DNA of 8,113 bases, taken from an uncultured Ruminococcus sp. (lineage in GTDB: Bacteria > Bacillota > Clostridia > Oscillospirales > Acutalibacteraceae). Below, piece after piece: positions 1-5,769 of the stretch. Within the stretch, counting starts at the first letter, position 1. Every line of letters begins with the position of its first letter. The DNA lies in contig CACXDV010000154.1 in the NCBI GenBank assembly GCA_902766585.1, positions 1-8,113 on the forward strand. Reading direction: 5' to 3'. The position numbers were made by a program, and so were the translations under genes. Below the pieces are notes generated by a model. The model saw only the letters and a list, made by a program, of their open reading frames with translations. It ran no database searches and was not told the origin of the DNA.

Positions 1-899
1 AGGACAATGGTGACTATCGCGGGCAGTCCCTCCGGTATTGCCGCAACTGCAAGGCTTATGGATATCATAAACATATCAGCGGGAGGAATGTTTTGCAGAA
101 GCCCCAGACCGAATATCAGCAGACATATGATTATCGCTCCTGTTCCGAGCAATTTGCCTGTTTTTGCGAGGCTTTTCTGCAGGGGAGTGCGGGGACTTTC
201 TCCGCTGTCAAGCATTGATGCTATCCTTCCGACCTCGGTATCCATTCCAGTTGAAGTGACGACTGCTTTCCCGTGACCTGAGACTATATAGGTGGAGGCA
301 TAGAGCATATTCACTCTGTCTGCGGGTGGAGTTTTTTCGGGCAGTACGGCAGAGGCATCCTTATCTGCGGGAACAGCTTCTCCTGTAAGAGAGGCTTCAT
401 CCGCTTTTAGAGAAACAGCTTCTATAAGCCTTGCATCTGCGCTGATAAGGTCTCCCGCTTTGAATTCTATGATATCGCCGGGGGCAAGCTCCTCGGATGG
501 GATCGATTTTCTGATACCGCCGCGGATAACTGCGGAATGGGGTGAGGAAAGCTTTTTAAGCGCGTCAATTGCCTTTTCCGCACGACATTCCTGAACCGTA
601 CCGATAACGGAATTGACTATTACTATGAGAAGTATCATTATGGGATCGATAAGATCCCCGTTTCCGCTCAGTATATCTGCTGCGAAGGATATGACTGCCG
701 CAAGGAGAAGTATTATTACCGTAAAATCGGAAAACTGCATCAGGAATTTTATAATAACCGGAGTTTTCTTTTTTGCCTTGAGGATATTATAGCCGTTGGT
801 TTTAAGCCGGTCTTCCGCCTGCCTGCACGTCAGTCCTTTTCCGATATCGGAATCAAGCCTGCGTACGGCAGTCATACTGTCCAGACAGTGCCATTCCAT
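1..899 (-). CDS. Cation-transporting P-type ATPase, type II (Ca2+-like), N-terminal part
   Basis: The reverse strand reads open from an ATG at 899-897 to the left edge: 299 codons, no stop, C-terminal part missing. Proteins of this family use ATP to export cations, most often Ca2+, across the cell membrane. An N-terminal cytoplasmic segment comes first (residues 1-50, with the family's GL-x-x-x-x-A-x-x-R-L pattern at 22-32). Two membrane helices follow (about 58-76 and 83-103), then the actuator domain with LTGE at 171-174, then two more helices (about 250-269 and 274-296). The fourth helix ends in AAIPEGLPA at 286-294, the ion-binding PEGLP signature of type II pumps, which excludes heavy-metal CPx pumps. 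The phosphorylated DKTGT site would lie just off the window. A GGGAG lies 9 bases before the ATG. The gene is divergent from ylxM. Exact ion specificity cannot be read from this part. Confidence 0.9.
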   Translation of the reverse strand, partial: MEWHCLDSMTAVRRLDSDIGKGLTCRQAEDRLKTNGYNILKAKKKTPVIIKFLMQFSDFTVIILLLAAVISFAADILSGNGDLIDPIMILLIVIVNSVIGTVQECRAEKAIDALKKLSSPHSAVIRGGIRKSIPSEELAPGDIIEFKAGDLISADARLIEAVSLKADEASLTGEAVPADKDASAVLPEKTPPADRVNMLYASTYIVSGHGKAVVTSTGMDTEVGRIASMLDSGESPRTPLQKSLAKTGKLLGTGAIIICLLIFGLGLLQNIPPADMFMISISLAVAAIPEGLPAIVTIV

Positions 900-930
900 A
901 GCTTCACGCTCCCTTTTGTATTTCAATGCA

Positions 931-959
931 ATTATATTACGGGACAGGTGAAAAAATTA
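931..959 (-). promoter_or_regulatory. Possible promoter for the P-type ATPase gene
   Basis: On the minus strand a perfect TATAAT lies at 936-931, about 31 bases before the ATPase start codon. The hexamer 17 bases upstream (959-954, TAATTT) is a poor -35. If used, it would give a leader of about 25 bases carrying the GGGAG ribosome binding site. This is the only reasonable candidate between the two divergent genes for this strand. Confidence 0.4.
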
Positions 960-962
960 CTT

Positions 963-989
963 CCGGAAATATCATTCTTGATTCTCCGG
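963..989. promoter_or_regulatory. Inverted repeat between divergent promoters, possible operator
   Basis: CCGGA (963-967) pairs with TCCGG (985-989), and inside it ATCA (971-974) pairs with TGAT (979-982) around a TTCT loop. The element lies between the ATPase -10 (931-936) and the ylxM -35 (1010-1015). It is therefore upstream of both transcripts and more likely a DNA-level protein site, if it is functional at all, than an RNA hairpin. No known regulator's consensus was recognised. Confidence 0.3.
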
Positions 990-1009
990 CTTAAAACAGA
1001 AAATTTTTG

Positions 1010-1038
1010 TTGACAAATAAATAAGTATGTAGTATAAT
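1010..1038 (+). promoter_or_regulatory. Consensus sigma-A promoter of the ylxM-ffh-rpsP-khpA operon
   Basis: TTGACA at 1010-1015 and TATAAT at 1033-1038 are separated by exactly 17 bases, a perfect match to the vegetative sigma-A consensus. Transcription should start near 1045, leaving a leader of about 78 bases before ylxM. Such a strong promoter fits an operon encoding SRP and a ribosomal protein. Confidence 0.9.
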
Positions 1039-1048
1039 GAGCAAAGTG

Positions 1049-1071
1049 GTGTAAAGGATGAAACTTTACAC
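1049..1071 (+). promoter_or_regulatory. Hairpin at the 5' end of the ylxM-ffh leader
   Basis: GTGTAAAG (1049-1056) and CTTTACAC (1064-1071) form a perfect 8-bp inverted repeat with a 7-base loop, starting only a few bases after the predicted transcription start. A second, weaker hairpin, AGAAA/TTTCT (1082-1086/1091-1095), is followed by GAG and five T's. The first could be an mRNA-stabilising 5' stem-loop or an operator just downstream of the start site. No known riboswitch or ribosomal-protein leader was recognised. Confidence 0.45.
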
Positions 1072-1122
1072 ACTGTATGTGAGAAACGATTTTCTGAGTT
1101 TTTATTCAGGGGAGGCGGGAAT

Positions 1123-1494
1123 ATGGCAAAGGATATGCGTATAACTCTGCTGCTCGATTTTTACGGAGAACTTCTTACCGAAAAACAGAGAGAGGCTTTG
1201 GAGCTATATTATAATGACGATCTGTCCCTTGGTGAGATCGGAGCTGATTTCGGTATATCCCGTCAGGGAGTAAGAGATAATATCAAGCGCGCTGAGGCTA
1301 TTCTCTTTGAAATGGAGGAAAAGCTCGGTCTTGCCGAAAAATTCTCCCGCATAAAGACAAGCCTTGATTCAATAAGGACTCAGGTCGATATAATAGATCA
1401 GAAGAATATAAAATTCTACCGCTCAAAGGATATCAACGAAAGCATTAAGGTGATACTCAGCGAGCTGGATGCTTTGGATAAGCTTAATGAATAA
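1123..1494 (+). CDS. ylxM: YlxM, putative SRP-associated helix-turn-helix protein
   Basis: A 123-residue protein of the YlxM/UPF0122 family, a small sigma-70-region-4-like helix-turn-helix protein almost always encoded just before ffh. The HTH occupies about residues 17-60, with the recognition part LGEIGADFGISRQGVRDN (36-53). The rest (about 60-122) is charged and helical, probably coiled. In streptococci YlxM has been linked to SRP assembly or activity; a DNA-binding role is suggested only by the fold. Length is near the usual 105-120 with a slightly long tail. The ATG at 1123 is chosen because GGGGAGG (1109-1115) lies 7 bases upstream; the later ATG at 1135 has no such site. Its stop lies within the ffh ribosome binding site (AAGGAG, 1493-1498), so the two genes are probably translated together. 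Confidence 0.9.
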   Translation: MAKDMRITLLLDFYGELLTEKQREALELYYNDDLSLGEIGADFGISRQGVRDNIKRAEAILFEMEEKLGLAEKFSRIKTSLDSIRTQVDIIDQKNIKFYRSKDINESIKVILSELDALDKLNE

Positions 1495-1507
1495 GGAGTG
1501 AGGCAGA

Positions 1508-2884
1508 GTGGCATTTGAAGGACTTTCGGAAAAGCTGAGCGCAGCATTTAAAAAGCTCCGCAGCAAGGGAAAGCTTACCGAGGATGATGTAAAGACCGCA
1601 ATGAAAGAAGTCCGTATGGCGCTTCTTGAGGCGGATGTAAACTATAAGGTGGCTAAAAGCTTTACCGCAAAGGTTACCGAAAGGGCTGTAGGCGCAGATG
1701 TTATGGAAAGCCTTACGCCCGGTCAGATGGTAATAAAGATCGTTAATGAGGAGCTTACCTCGCTTATGGGTTCTGAGGAGACGAGGATCACCTTTGCTTC
1801 AAAGCCCCCCACGATCATAATGATGTGCGGTCTTCAGGGTTCAGGTAAAACCACCCACAGCGCAAAGCTTGCGAAAATGTTCAGAAAACAGGGACGCAGA
1901 CCTCTTCTCGTCGGCTGTGACGTATACCGTCCCGCAGCTATTGAGCAGCTTAAGGTCGTAGGCGCACAGGCTGGCGCACCTGTTTTTGAAATGGGACAGG
2001 GCGATCCTGTGGAGATCGCTAAAAAATCTATCGCTTATGCTAAGGACTACGGACATGATATCGTTATTCTCGATACCGCAGGCCGTTTGCATATAGATGA
2101 AAAGCTGATGAATGAGCTTAAGGAAATCAAGGCTGAGGTCGTTCCCGAGGAAATACTCCTTGTTGTCGATTCAATGACAGGTCAGGATGCCGTTAATGTT
2201 GCTAAATCCTTTGATGAGCTTCTTGATATCACGGGAGTTATCCTTACAAAGCTTGATGGCGATACCAGAGGCGGTGCGGCGCTTTCCGTCAAGGCGGTAA
2301 CAGGCAAGCCGATCAAATTCGCCGGTATCGGTGAAAAGCTGGACGATCTTGAGGTCTTCCACCCTGACAGAATGGCTTCGAGAATCCTCGGAATGGGCGA
2401 TGTGCTCACTCTTATCGAGGATGCTGAGAACCGTCTCGATCAGGAAAAGGCTCAGGAAATGGCAAAGAAGTTCCAGCAGAATAAGTTTGACATGAATGAC
2501 CTTTATGATCAGTTAGCTCAGATCAAGCGCATGGGCAGCGTGAAAAACATACTTTCAAAGCTTCCCGGAGTGAACGATCAGATAAAGGATATGGATTTTG
2601 ACGATAAGGCTCTGGATAGGATCGCGGCAATGATATCCTCAATGACCAAAAAGGAAAGAGAGGATCCGTCAATTATCAATCCGTCAAGAAAAAAGCGTAT
2701 CGCAGCCGGCAGCGGCGTTAAGGTCGAGGATGTGAACCGCCTTATGAAGCAGTTCGAGCAGATGCGCAAGTTTATGAAATCCATGAACGCAAGGGGCAAG
2801 GACGGAAAGAGAAAAAGACTTCCCGGACTCGGCGGCGCCCCATTCGGAGGAATGCCCGGTATGGGTAAGTTCCCGAAGAAATAA
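1508..2884 (+). CDS. ffh: Signal recognition particle GTPase Ffh (SRP54)
   Basis: Ffh binds signal sequences emerging from the ribosome and, with 4.5S/6S SRP RNA and the receptor FtsY, delivers them to the membrane. The 458 residues are a normal full length. The N domain is about 1-95. The G domain (about 96-295) has P-loop GLQGSGKTT (108-116), DVYRPAA (138-144), DTAGR (189-193), TKLD (247-250) and the closing GEKLDDLEVF (275-284). The M domain (about 296-437) carries the SRP-RNA-binding segment NPSRKKRIAAGSG (391-403) and ends in a Gly/Met-rich tail. The start is GTG at 1508, 9 bases after AAGGAG; the next residues (AFEGLSEKL) match the family's N-terminus. It lies 13 bases after ylxM. ftsY is not adjacent in this window. 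No damage is seen. Confidence 0.98.
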   Translation: MAFEGLSEKLSAAFKKLRSKGKLTEDDVKTAMKEVRMALLEADVNYKVAKSFTAKVTERAVGADVMESLTPGQMVIKIVNEELTSLMGSEETRITFASKPPTIIMMCGLQGSGKTTHSAKLAKMFRKQGRRPLLVGCDVYRPAAIEQLKVVGAQAGAPVFEMGQGDPVEIAKKSIAYAKDYGHDIVILDTAGRLHIDEKLMNELKEIKAEVVPEEILLVVDSMTGQDAVNVAKSFDELLDITGVILTKLDGDTRGGAALSVKAVTGKPIKFAGIGEKLDDLEVFHPDRMASRILGMGDVLTLIEDAENRLDQEKAQEMAKKFQQNKFDMNDLYDQLAQIKRMGSVKNILSKLPGVNDQIKDMDFDDKALDRIAAMISSMTKKEREDPSIINPSRKKRIAAGSGVKVEDVNRLMKQFEQMRKFMKSMNARGKDGKRKRLPGLGGAPFGGMPGMGKFPKK

Positions 2885-2896
2885 TTAAGTTTTTCC

Positions 2897-2939
2897 CCAA
2901 CAAGGGTTGGTGAAAATATATATAAGCGGTATAACCGTT
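2897..2939 (+). promoter_or_regulatory. Two small stem-loops in the ffh-rpsP intergenic leader
   Basis: In the 78-base ffh-rpsP gap, CCAAC/GTTGG (2897-2901/2906-2910) encloses the tetraloop AAGG. AGCGGT/ACCGTT (2925-2930/2934-2939, with one G-U pair) encloses a 3-base loop and ends 9 bases before the GGAGG of rpsP. Neither is followed by a T-run, so these are not terminators. They could mark an RNA-processing site or modulate rpsP translation, but both are short enough to be chance. Confidence 0.3.
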
Positions 2940-2962
2940 AAAAAATTTGGAGGTAAAGAAAA

Positions 2963-3208
2963 ATGGCAGTAAAGATCAGACTTCGCCGTATGGGCGCAAA
3001 GAAAACACCCTTTTACCGTGTAGTGGTGGCAGATTCAAGATATCCGCGTGACGGCAGATTCATCGAGGAGATCGGCACATATAATCCTATGGTCGATCCT
3101 GCTGAGTTTAAGGTTGACGCTGAGAAGGCTAAAAAGTGGATCGCTAACGGCGCACAGCCCACAGACACAGTTAAGGTTCTTCTTAAGAAGAATGGCATTA
3201 TCGAGTAA
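2963..3208 (+). CDS. rpsP: 30S ribosomal protein S16
   Basis: S16 is an early-assembling protein of the small ribosomal subunit that binds 16S rRNA and stabilises the body of the 30S. The 81-residue product has the hallmark N-terminus VKIRLRRMGAKKTPFYRVVV (3-22), followed by ADSRYPRDGRFIEEIGTYNP (23-42). The C-terminal half has the usual WIANGAQPTDTVKVLLKK core. Length is standard. GGAGG (2949-2953) lies 9 bases before the ATG. It follows ffh by 78 bases and precedes khpA by 23, and is probably transcribed from the ylxM promoter, since no clear internal promoter was found. Confidence 0.98.
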   Translation: MAVKIRLRRMGAKKTPFYRVVVADSRYPRDGRFIEEIGTYNPMVDPAEFKVDAEKAKKWIANGAQPTDTVKVLLKKNGIIE

Positions 3209-3231
3209 TATTTATACCTGCGGAGGAAATC

Positions 3232-3465
3232 ATGAAAGAATTACTTATTTCCATTGTTTCGGGACTTGTTGAAAAGCCCGAGGAGATCACTGTTGCGGCA
3301 GATGAAAAAAATGATGACGGTGTCGTTGTATATCACCTTCACGTTGCAGACGAGGATATGGGCAGAGTTATCGGCAGACAGGGCAGAATAGCCAAGGCTA
3401 TCCGTACTGTTATGAGAGCTGCAGCAGCAAGAAACGATGAAAAGATCCAGGTTGAGATCGAATAA
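3232..3465 (+). CDS. khpA: KH-domain RNA-binding protein KhpA (YlqC)
   Basis: A 77-residue single-KH-domain protein, the usual size of the YlqC/KhpA family. The RNA-binding GxxG loop is GRQG at 48-51 within GRVIGRQGRIAKAIRTVMRA (44-63). In streptococci KhpA pairs with KhpB (EloR/Jag) and affects cell elongation and division; in other clostridia and lactobacilli it binds many RNAs. Its placement between rpsP and rimM is standard for Firmicutes. GGAGG (3222-3226) lies 5 bases before the ATG. A strong hairpin terminator 75 bases after the stop makes it the likely last gene of the ylxM operon. In B. subtilis a further gene, ylqD, follows; it is missing here. Confidence 0.95.
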   Translation: MKELLISIVSGLVEKPEEITVAADEKNDDGVVVYHLHVADEDMGRVIGRQGRIAKAIRTVMRAAAARNDEKIQVEIE

Positions 3466-3496
3466 GATATCAGCCCGGCTGTAATTGATTTTATGT

Positions 3497-3517
3497 CGCA
3501 CATCAGCTTTTTGTGCG
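3497..3517 (+). other. Stem-loop upstream of the khpA terminator
   Basis: CGCACA (3497-3502) and TGTGCG (3512-3517) form a perfect 6-bp stem with a 9-base loop. It lies 24 bases before the terminator stem and has no T-run of its own. It may protect the 3' end of the operon transcript; a function is inferred only from position. Confidence 0.35.
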
Positions 3518-3540
3518 TGTATCAAACTAAAAAGTTTTTG

Positions 3541-3572
3541 AAAAGGAGAATCGTTGATCGGTTCTCCTTTTT
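3541..3572 (+). terminator. Intrinsic terminator after khpA
   Basis: AAAAGGAGAATCG (3541-3553) pairs with CGGTTCTCCTTTT (3559-3571) in a 13-bp stem with one G-U pair and the loop TTGAT. The 3' arm runs into five T's (3568-3572). This is a convincing Rho-independent terminator between khpA and rimM. The A-rich 5' flank means it could also act on the reverse strand. The terminator ends 35 bases before rimM, and no good promoter lies in between, so rimM-trmD may depend on read-through or a promoter I did not recognise. Confidence 0.85.
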
Positions 3573-3607
3573 GAATATTTGAACGTATTATTTATTGGGA
3601 GGAAACA

Positions 3608-4123
3608 ATGAAAAAGAAATATCTTGAAGCGGGTAAGATAGTGGGAGTACACGGACTTCAGGGCGAGGTGCGTATTGATCCGTGGTGCGACGGTCCGGAA
3701 TTTCTGAGCGGATTCAAAAGACTTTATGATAAAAATGCAAATGAAATAAAAATACGCAGGGCAAGACCTCATAAAAATGTCGTTATAGCAAAGCTTGCGG
3801 GTGTGGATACCCCTGAAGCCGCCGCAGAGCTAAGGGGTACTGTCGTATATATCGACAGGGATGATGCACATTTGCCTGAGGGAGTTTATTTTGTTCAGGA
3901 TATAATAGGTCTTACGGCTGTCGATACCGATGACGGCAGAATATACGGTGAGGTCACTGATGTGTTTAAAACGGGAGCAAATGACGTATATCAGATAACC
4001 GCGGACGGCAAAAACTATCTTATCCCGAAGATACCGGAGGTCGTGGATAAAATAGATACCGATGAGGGTAAGCTTTATATAAATACAAAAATAATAGGCG
4101 GGTTGTTTGAGGATGAGAATTGA
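3608..4123 (+). CDS. rimM: 16S rRNA processing protein RimM
   Basis: RimM is an assembly factor that binds S19 and the 30S head and helps late 16S rRNA maturation. The 171 residues are the usual length. The N-terminal RimM barrel shows the signature GKIVGVHGLQGEVRIDP (9-25) and the GVDTPEAAAELRG segment (65-77). The C-terminal PRC-barrel (about 93-169) starts with YFVQDIIGL and includes the family's IPKIPEVVDKID (139-150). GGGAGG (3597-3602) lies 5 bases before the ATG. The last 11 bases overlap trmD, so the pair is almost certainly co-translated. A terminator lies just upstream. Confidence 0.96.
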   Translation: MKKKYLEAGKIVGVHGLQGEVRIDPWCDGPEFLSGFKRLYDKNANEIKIRRARPHKNVVIAKLAGVDTPEAAAELRGTVVYIDRDDAHLPEGVYFVQDIIGLTAVDTDDGRIYGEVTDVFKTGANDVYQITADGKNYLIPKIPEVVDKIDTDEGKLYINTKIIGGLFEDEN

Positions 4124-4871
4124 TATCATCACCCTGTTTCCTGAGATGTGCGAGGCAGTAATGAGCGAGAGCGTCATAGGGAGAGCAAGGGAAAAGGGAG
4201 TTATTGAGGTGGTATGTCATCAGCTGAGGGATTATGCCTTCGACAAGCATAAGAGAGTTGATGACAGCACCTACGGCGGAGGTATGGGTATGCTGATGAA
4301 GGCGGAGCCTATTGCGCTCTGCTTTGAGGATATTTGCAGAAGCATTTCCGCAAGACCTCATTTTATTTATATGTCGCCAAAGGGAGCTGTACTTACACAG
4401 AAAAAGCTTATCAGCCTTTCTGAGCTTCCGAATATAACATTATTATGCGGTCATTACGAGGGCGTTGACCAGAGACTGATAGATGAATATGTGGATGAAG
4501 AAATATCTATAGGAGATTATGTTCTTACCGGCGGAGAGCTTCCCGCTTTAGTGCTTGCTGATGCGGTTTCAAGACTTGTACCCGGAGTTCTGTCGGATGA
4601 GCTTTGCTTTTCTGAGGAAAGCCACTACAGCGGTCTGCTTGAATATCCTCAGTATACAAAGCCGTCTGTTTGGAGGGGCAGAGAGGTGCCGGAGGTGCTT
4701 CTCAGCGGACATCATGCCAATATAGAGGCATGGCGCAGAGAGCGTTCGCTTGAGGAGACCTTCCAAAAGCGTCCCGACCTTCTTGCAGGTGCAGAACTTA
4801 GTGAAAAGGATAAGAAATTCCTGTCATCTATGGTGCAAAATGCAGAAAATAATAACGATGCCAAAAAATGA
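4113..4871 (+). CDS. trmD: tRNA (guanine37-N1)-methyltransferase TrmD
   Basis: TrmD makes m1G37 next to the anticodon from S-adenosylmethionine, preventing +1 frameshifting. The SPOUT fold is clear in 252 residues: DDSTYGGGMGMLM (50-62), MSPKG (87-91), LLCGHYEGVDQR (110-121), the knot EEISIGDYVLTGGELPA (129-145), SRLVPGVL (153-160), GLLEYPQYTKP (174-184) and VLLSGHH (195-201). Glu116 and Arg154 of the E. coli enzyme are matched, but the catalytic Asp169 position is Glu169 (SEESHYSG). The start is ATG 4113, because MRIDIITLFPEM is the family's N-terminus; a TTG two codons earlier (4107) would add only two residues. The start lies inside rimM with no strong ribosome binding site, pointing to translational coupling. 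rplS, the usual next gene, is absent. Confidence 0.96.
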   Translation: MRIDIITLFPEMCEAVMSESVIGRAREKGVIEVVCHQLRDYAFDKHKRVDDSTYGGGMGMLMKAEPIALCFEDICRSISARPHFIYMSPKGAVLTQKKLISLSELPNITLLCGHYEGVDQRLIDEYVDEEISIGDYVLTGGELPALVLADAVSRLVPGVLSDELCFSEESHYSGLLEYPQYTKPSVWRGREVPEVLLSGHHANIEAWRRERSLEETFQKRPDLLAGAELSEKDKKFLSSMVQNAENNNDAKK

Positions 4872-5199
4872 CAGAAATCTGCTGTAATGTTATTATTGTG
4901 CTAAAAGTTGTCAAATGTAAAAAAATTATGAATGTTTTTAAAAATATCTCTTACAGTACAATTTGACTATTAGTTTTAAACTCAATTGGAACAATCAACG
5001 AAAAAACCGTCATATTTCAGTTGAAAGATGTACGAAAGCCGAACTAAACACAGCCTTTTATTCATTATATTCATTAAGGAAAAAGCTGGAAATATGGATG
5101 ATTTAATAATAATCAACAATAATTATGTTTTTCAGAAGTGTATGTCTACAAAAATTTCGAAAAAATTCGCCATGATAACCATGAGTTAGCTTTTGGACG

Positions 5200-5241
5200 A
5201 TGAATAAATATGCAAAAACAATGAATGCTCATGCAAAATGA
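5200..5241 (+). repeat. Two-unit 21-bp tandem repeat
   Basis: The pattern ATGAAT-N4-ATGCAAAA-N3 occurs twice in direct succession, at 5200-5220 and 5221-5241; all 14 specified bases match in both copies. The 21-base period equals two helical turns, so it could be a paired protein-binding site. It could also be a chance slippage duplication in AT-rich DNA. It lies about 135 bases upstream of the ptsH -35. Confidence 0.5.
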
Positions 5242-5330
5242 AGTTTTCTCACAAATCTAAAATATCCAAAATGGCAAGAAAGTGTAATTTTTTTGACATA
5301 TTGCACAAAGTAAAACTTGTTTTTGGCTTT

Positions 5331-5344
5331 TGAAATCGTTTAAA
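5331..5344 (+). promoter_or_regulatory. Possible CcpA (cre) site upstream of ptsH
   Basis: TGAAATCGTTTAAA matches the low-GC Firmicute catabolite-responsive element (TGNAANCGNWNNCW) at every fixed position but one (A instead of C at 13). It lies about 33 bases before the -35 of ptsH, a place where CcpA activates genes such as ackA in B. subtilis. HPr phosphorylated on Ser46 is the CcpA co-effector, so feedback would make sense. One degenerate match in AT-rich DNA is weak evidence. Confidence 0.3.
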
Positions 5345-5377
5345 TCTCAAAACTTTTTTATGATGCCTTCAAAAGTG

Positions 5378-5405
5378 TTGACCGCATTAAAAATTGTGCT
5401 ATAAT
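5378..5405 (+). promoter_or_regulatory. ptsH promoter with extended -10
   Basis: TTGACC (5378-5383) and a perfect TATAAT (5400-5405) are separated by 16 bases, and the -10 is preceded by TGC, an extended -10 (TGN). Transcription should start near 5412, giving a leader of about 76 bases. In the leader, AAAGTC (5448-5453) can pair with GACTTT (5465-5470) just before the ribosome binding site AAGGAGG (5473-5479). The match implies a strong, constitutive promoter, as expected for HPr. Confidence 0.85.
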
Positions 5406-5487
5406 AACCTTATGAACAACAGCGTAGCTTACGATATGCTTTGTCGGAAAGTCAGATTATATTAGACTTTTTAAGGAGGATTCAGTT

Positions 5488-5751
5488 ATGTATGTCAAGG
5501 AAGTAATGGTTCAGAACCAGGTAGGTCTCCACGCTCGTCCCGCAACTTTTTTTATTCAGAAGGCAAATGAGTTCAAGTCATCAATTTGGGTTGAGAAGGA
5601 AGAAAGAAGAGTAAATGCAAAGAGCCTTCTCGGCGTTCTTTCACTCGGTATCGTAGGCGGTACAACCATTAAGGTTATGGCAGACGGTGCAGATGAGGAA
5701 GCTGCTGTTGAGAGCCTTGTAAAGCTCGTTCAGTCAGGTTTTTCAGAATAA
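5488..5751 (+). CDS. ptsH: Phosphocarrier protein HPr
   Basis: HPr carries phosphate from PEP through enzyme I to the sugar-specific EIIA proteins of the PTS; in Firmicutes its Ser46 is also phosphorylated by HPrK to signal carbon status to CcpA. The 87-residue length is typical. His15 lies in VGLHARPAT (12-20), and Ser46 in NAKSLLGVLSLGI (43-55), so both regulatory sites are present. His15 rules out Crh, the paralogue that lacks it. AAGGAGG lies 8 bases before the ATG. The gene stands alone between a strong promoter and a strong terminator; ptsI is not adjacent, a common arrangement in clostridia. Enzyme function is inferred from motifs; nothing is damaged. Confidence 0.96.
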   Translation: MYVKEVMVQNQVGLHARPATFFIQKANEFKSSIWVEKEERRVNAKSLLGVLSLGIVGGTTIKVMADGADEEAAVESLVKLVQSGFSE

Positions 5752-5769
5752 GACTGTTTCAAAAAAGAC

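Larger units (their letters stand above)
4872..5377. other. Long AT-rich non-coding gap between trmD and the ptsH promoter
   Basis: I see no plausible gene here on either strand; the longest start-to-stop frames are about 30 codons or less and lack ribosome binding sites. The base composition is very AT-rich: two 60-base lines I counted (4921-4980 and 5101-5160) have 10 and 12 G+C, against near half in the neighbouring genes. No clear terminator for trmD is visible. A TTGACA at 5293-5298 has no matching -10. The gap contains a tandem repeat (5200-5241), a CcpA-box-like site (5331-5344), and an inverted repeat CTTTTGAA/TTCAAAAG (5327-5334/5368-5375) that ends two bases before the ptsH -35. No tRNA, CRISPR or transposon end was recognised. 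Confidence 0.7.

Noticed and set aside
7..276. Plus-strand open frame of 89 codons at the left edge
   Set aside because: It lies antisense to the clear P-type ATPase coding sequence and has no family resemblance or ribosome binding site.
3241..3525. Minus-strand frame of 94 codons over khpA and its 3' region
   Set aside because: Mostly antisense to khpA, cysteine/histidine-rich low-quality translation, no ribosome binding site.
4107..4112. TTG start for trmD at 4107
   Set aside because: The ATG at 4113 gives the conserved MRIDIITLFPEM N-terminus; the TTG adds two nonconserved residues.
4909..4914. Minus-strand TTGACA that could drive an antisense RNA into trmD
   Set aside because: The best -10 (TAACAT at 16 bases) matches only four of six positions and nothing else supports a transcript.
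5293..5298. TTGACA in the gap as a second ptsH promoter
   Set aside because: No TATAAT-like hexamer occurs 15-19 bases downstream.
5238..5333. Small 31-codon frame (MKFSHKSK...) in the trmD-ptsH gap
   Set aside because: No ribosome binding site precedes it, composition is that of AT-rich spacer, and no family was recognised.
4895..5401. Nine-base direct repeat ATTGTGCTA at 4895-4903 and 5393-5401 flanking the gap, as possible insertion target duplication
   Set aside because: A shared 9-mer is expected by chance in 600 bases of AT-rich DNA, and no terminal inverted repeats or transposase remnant accompany it.
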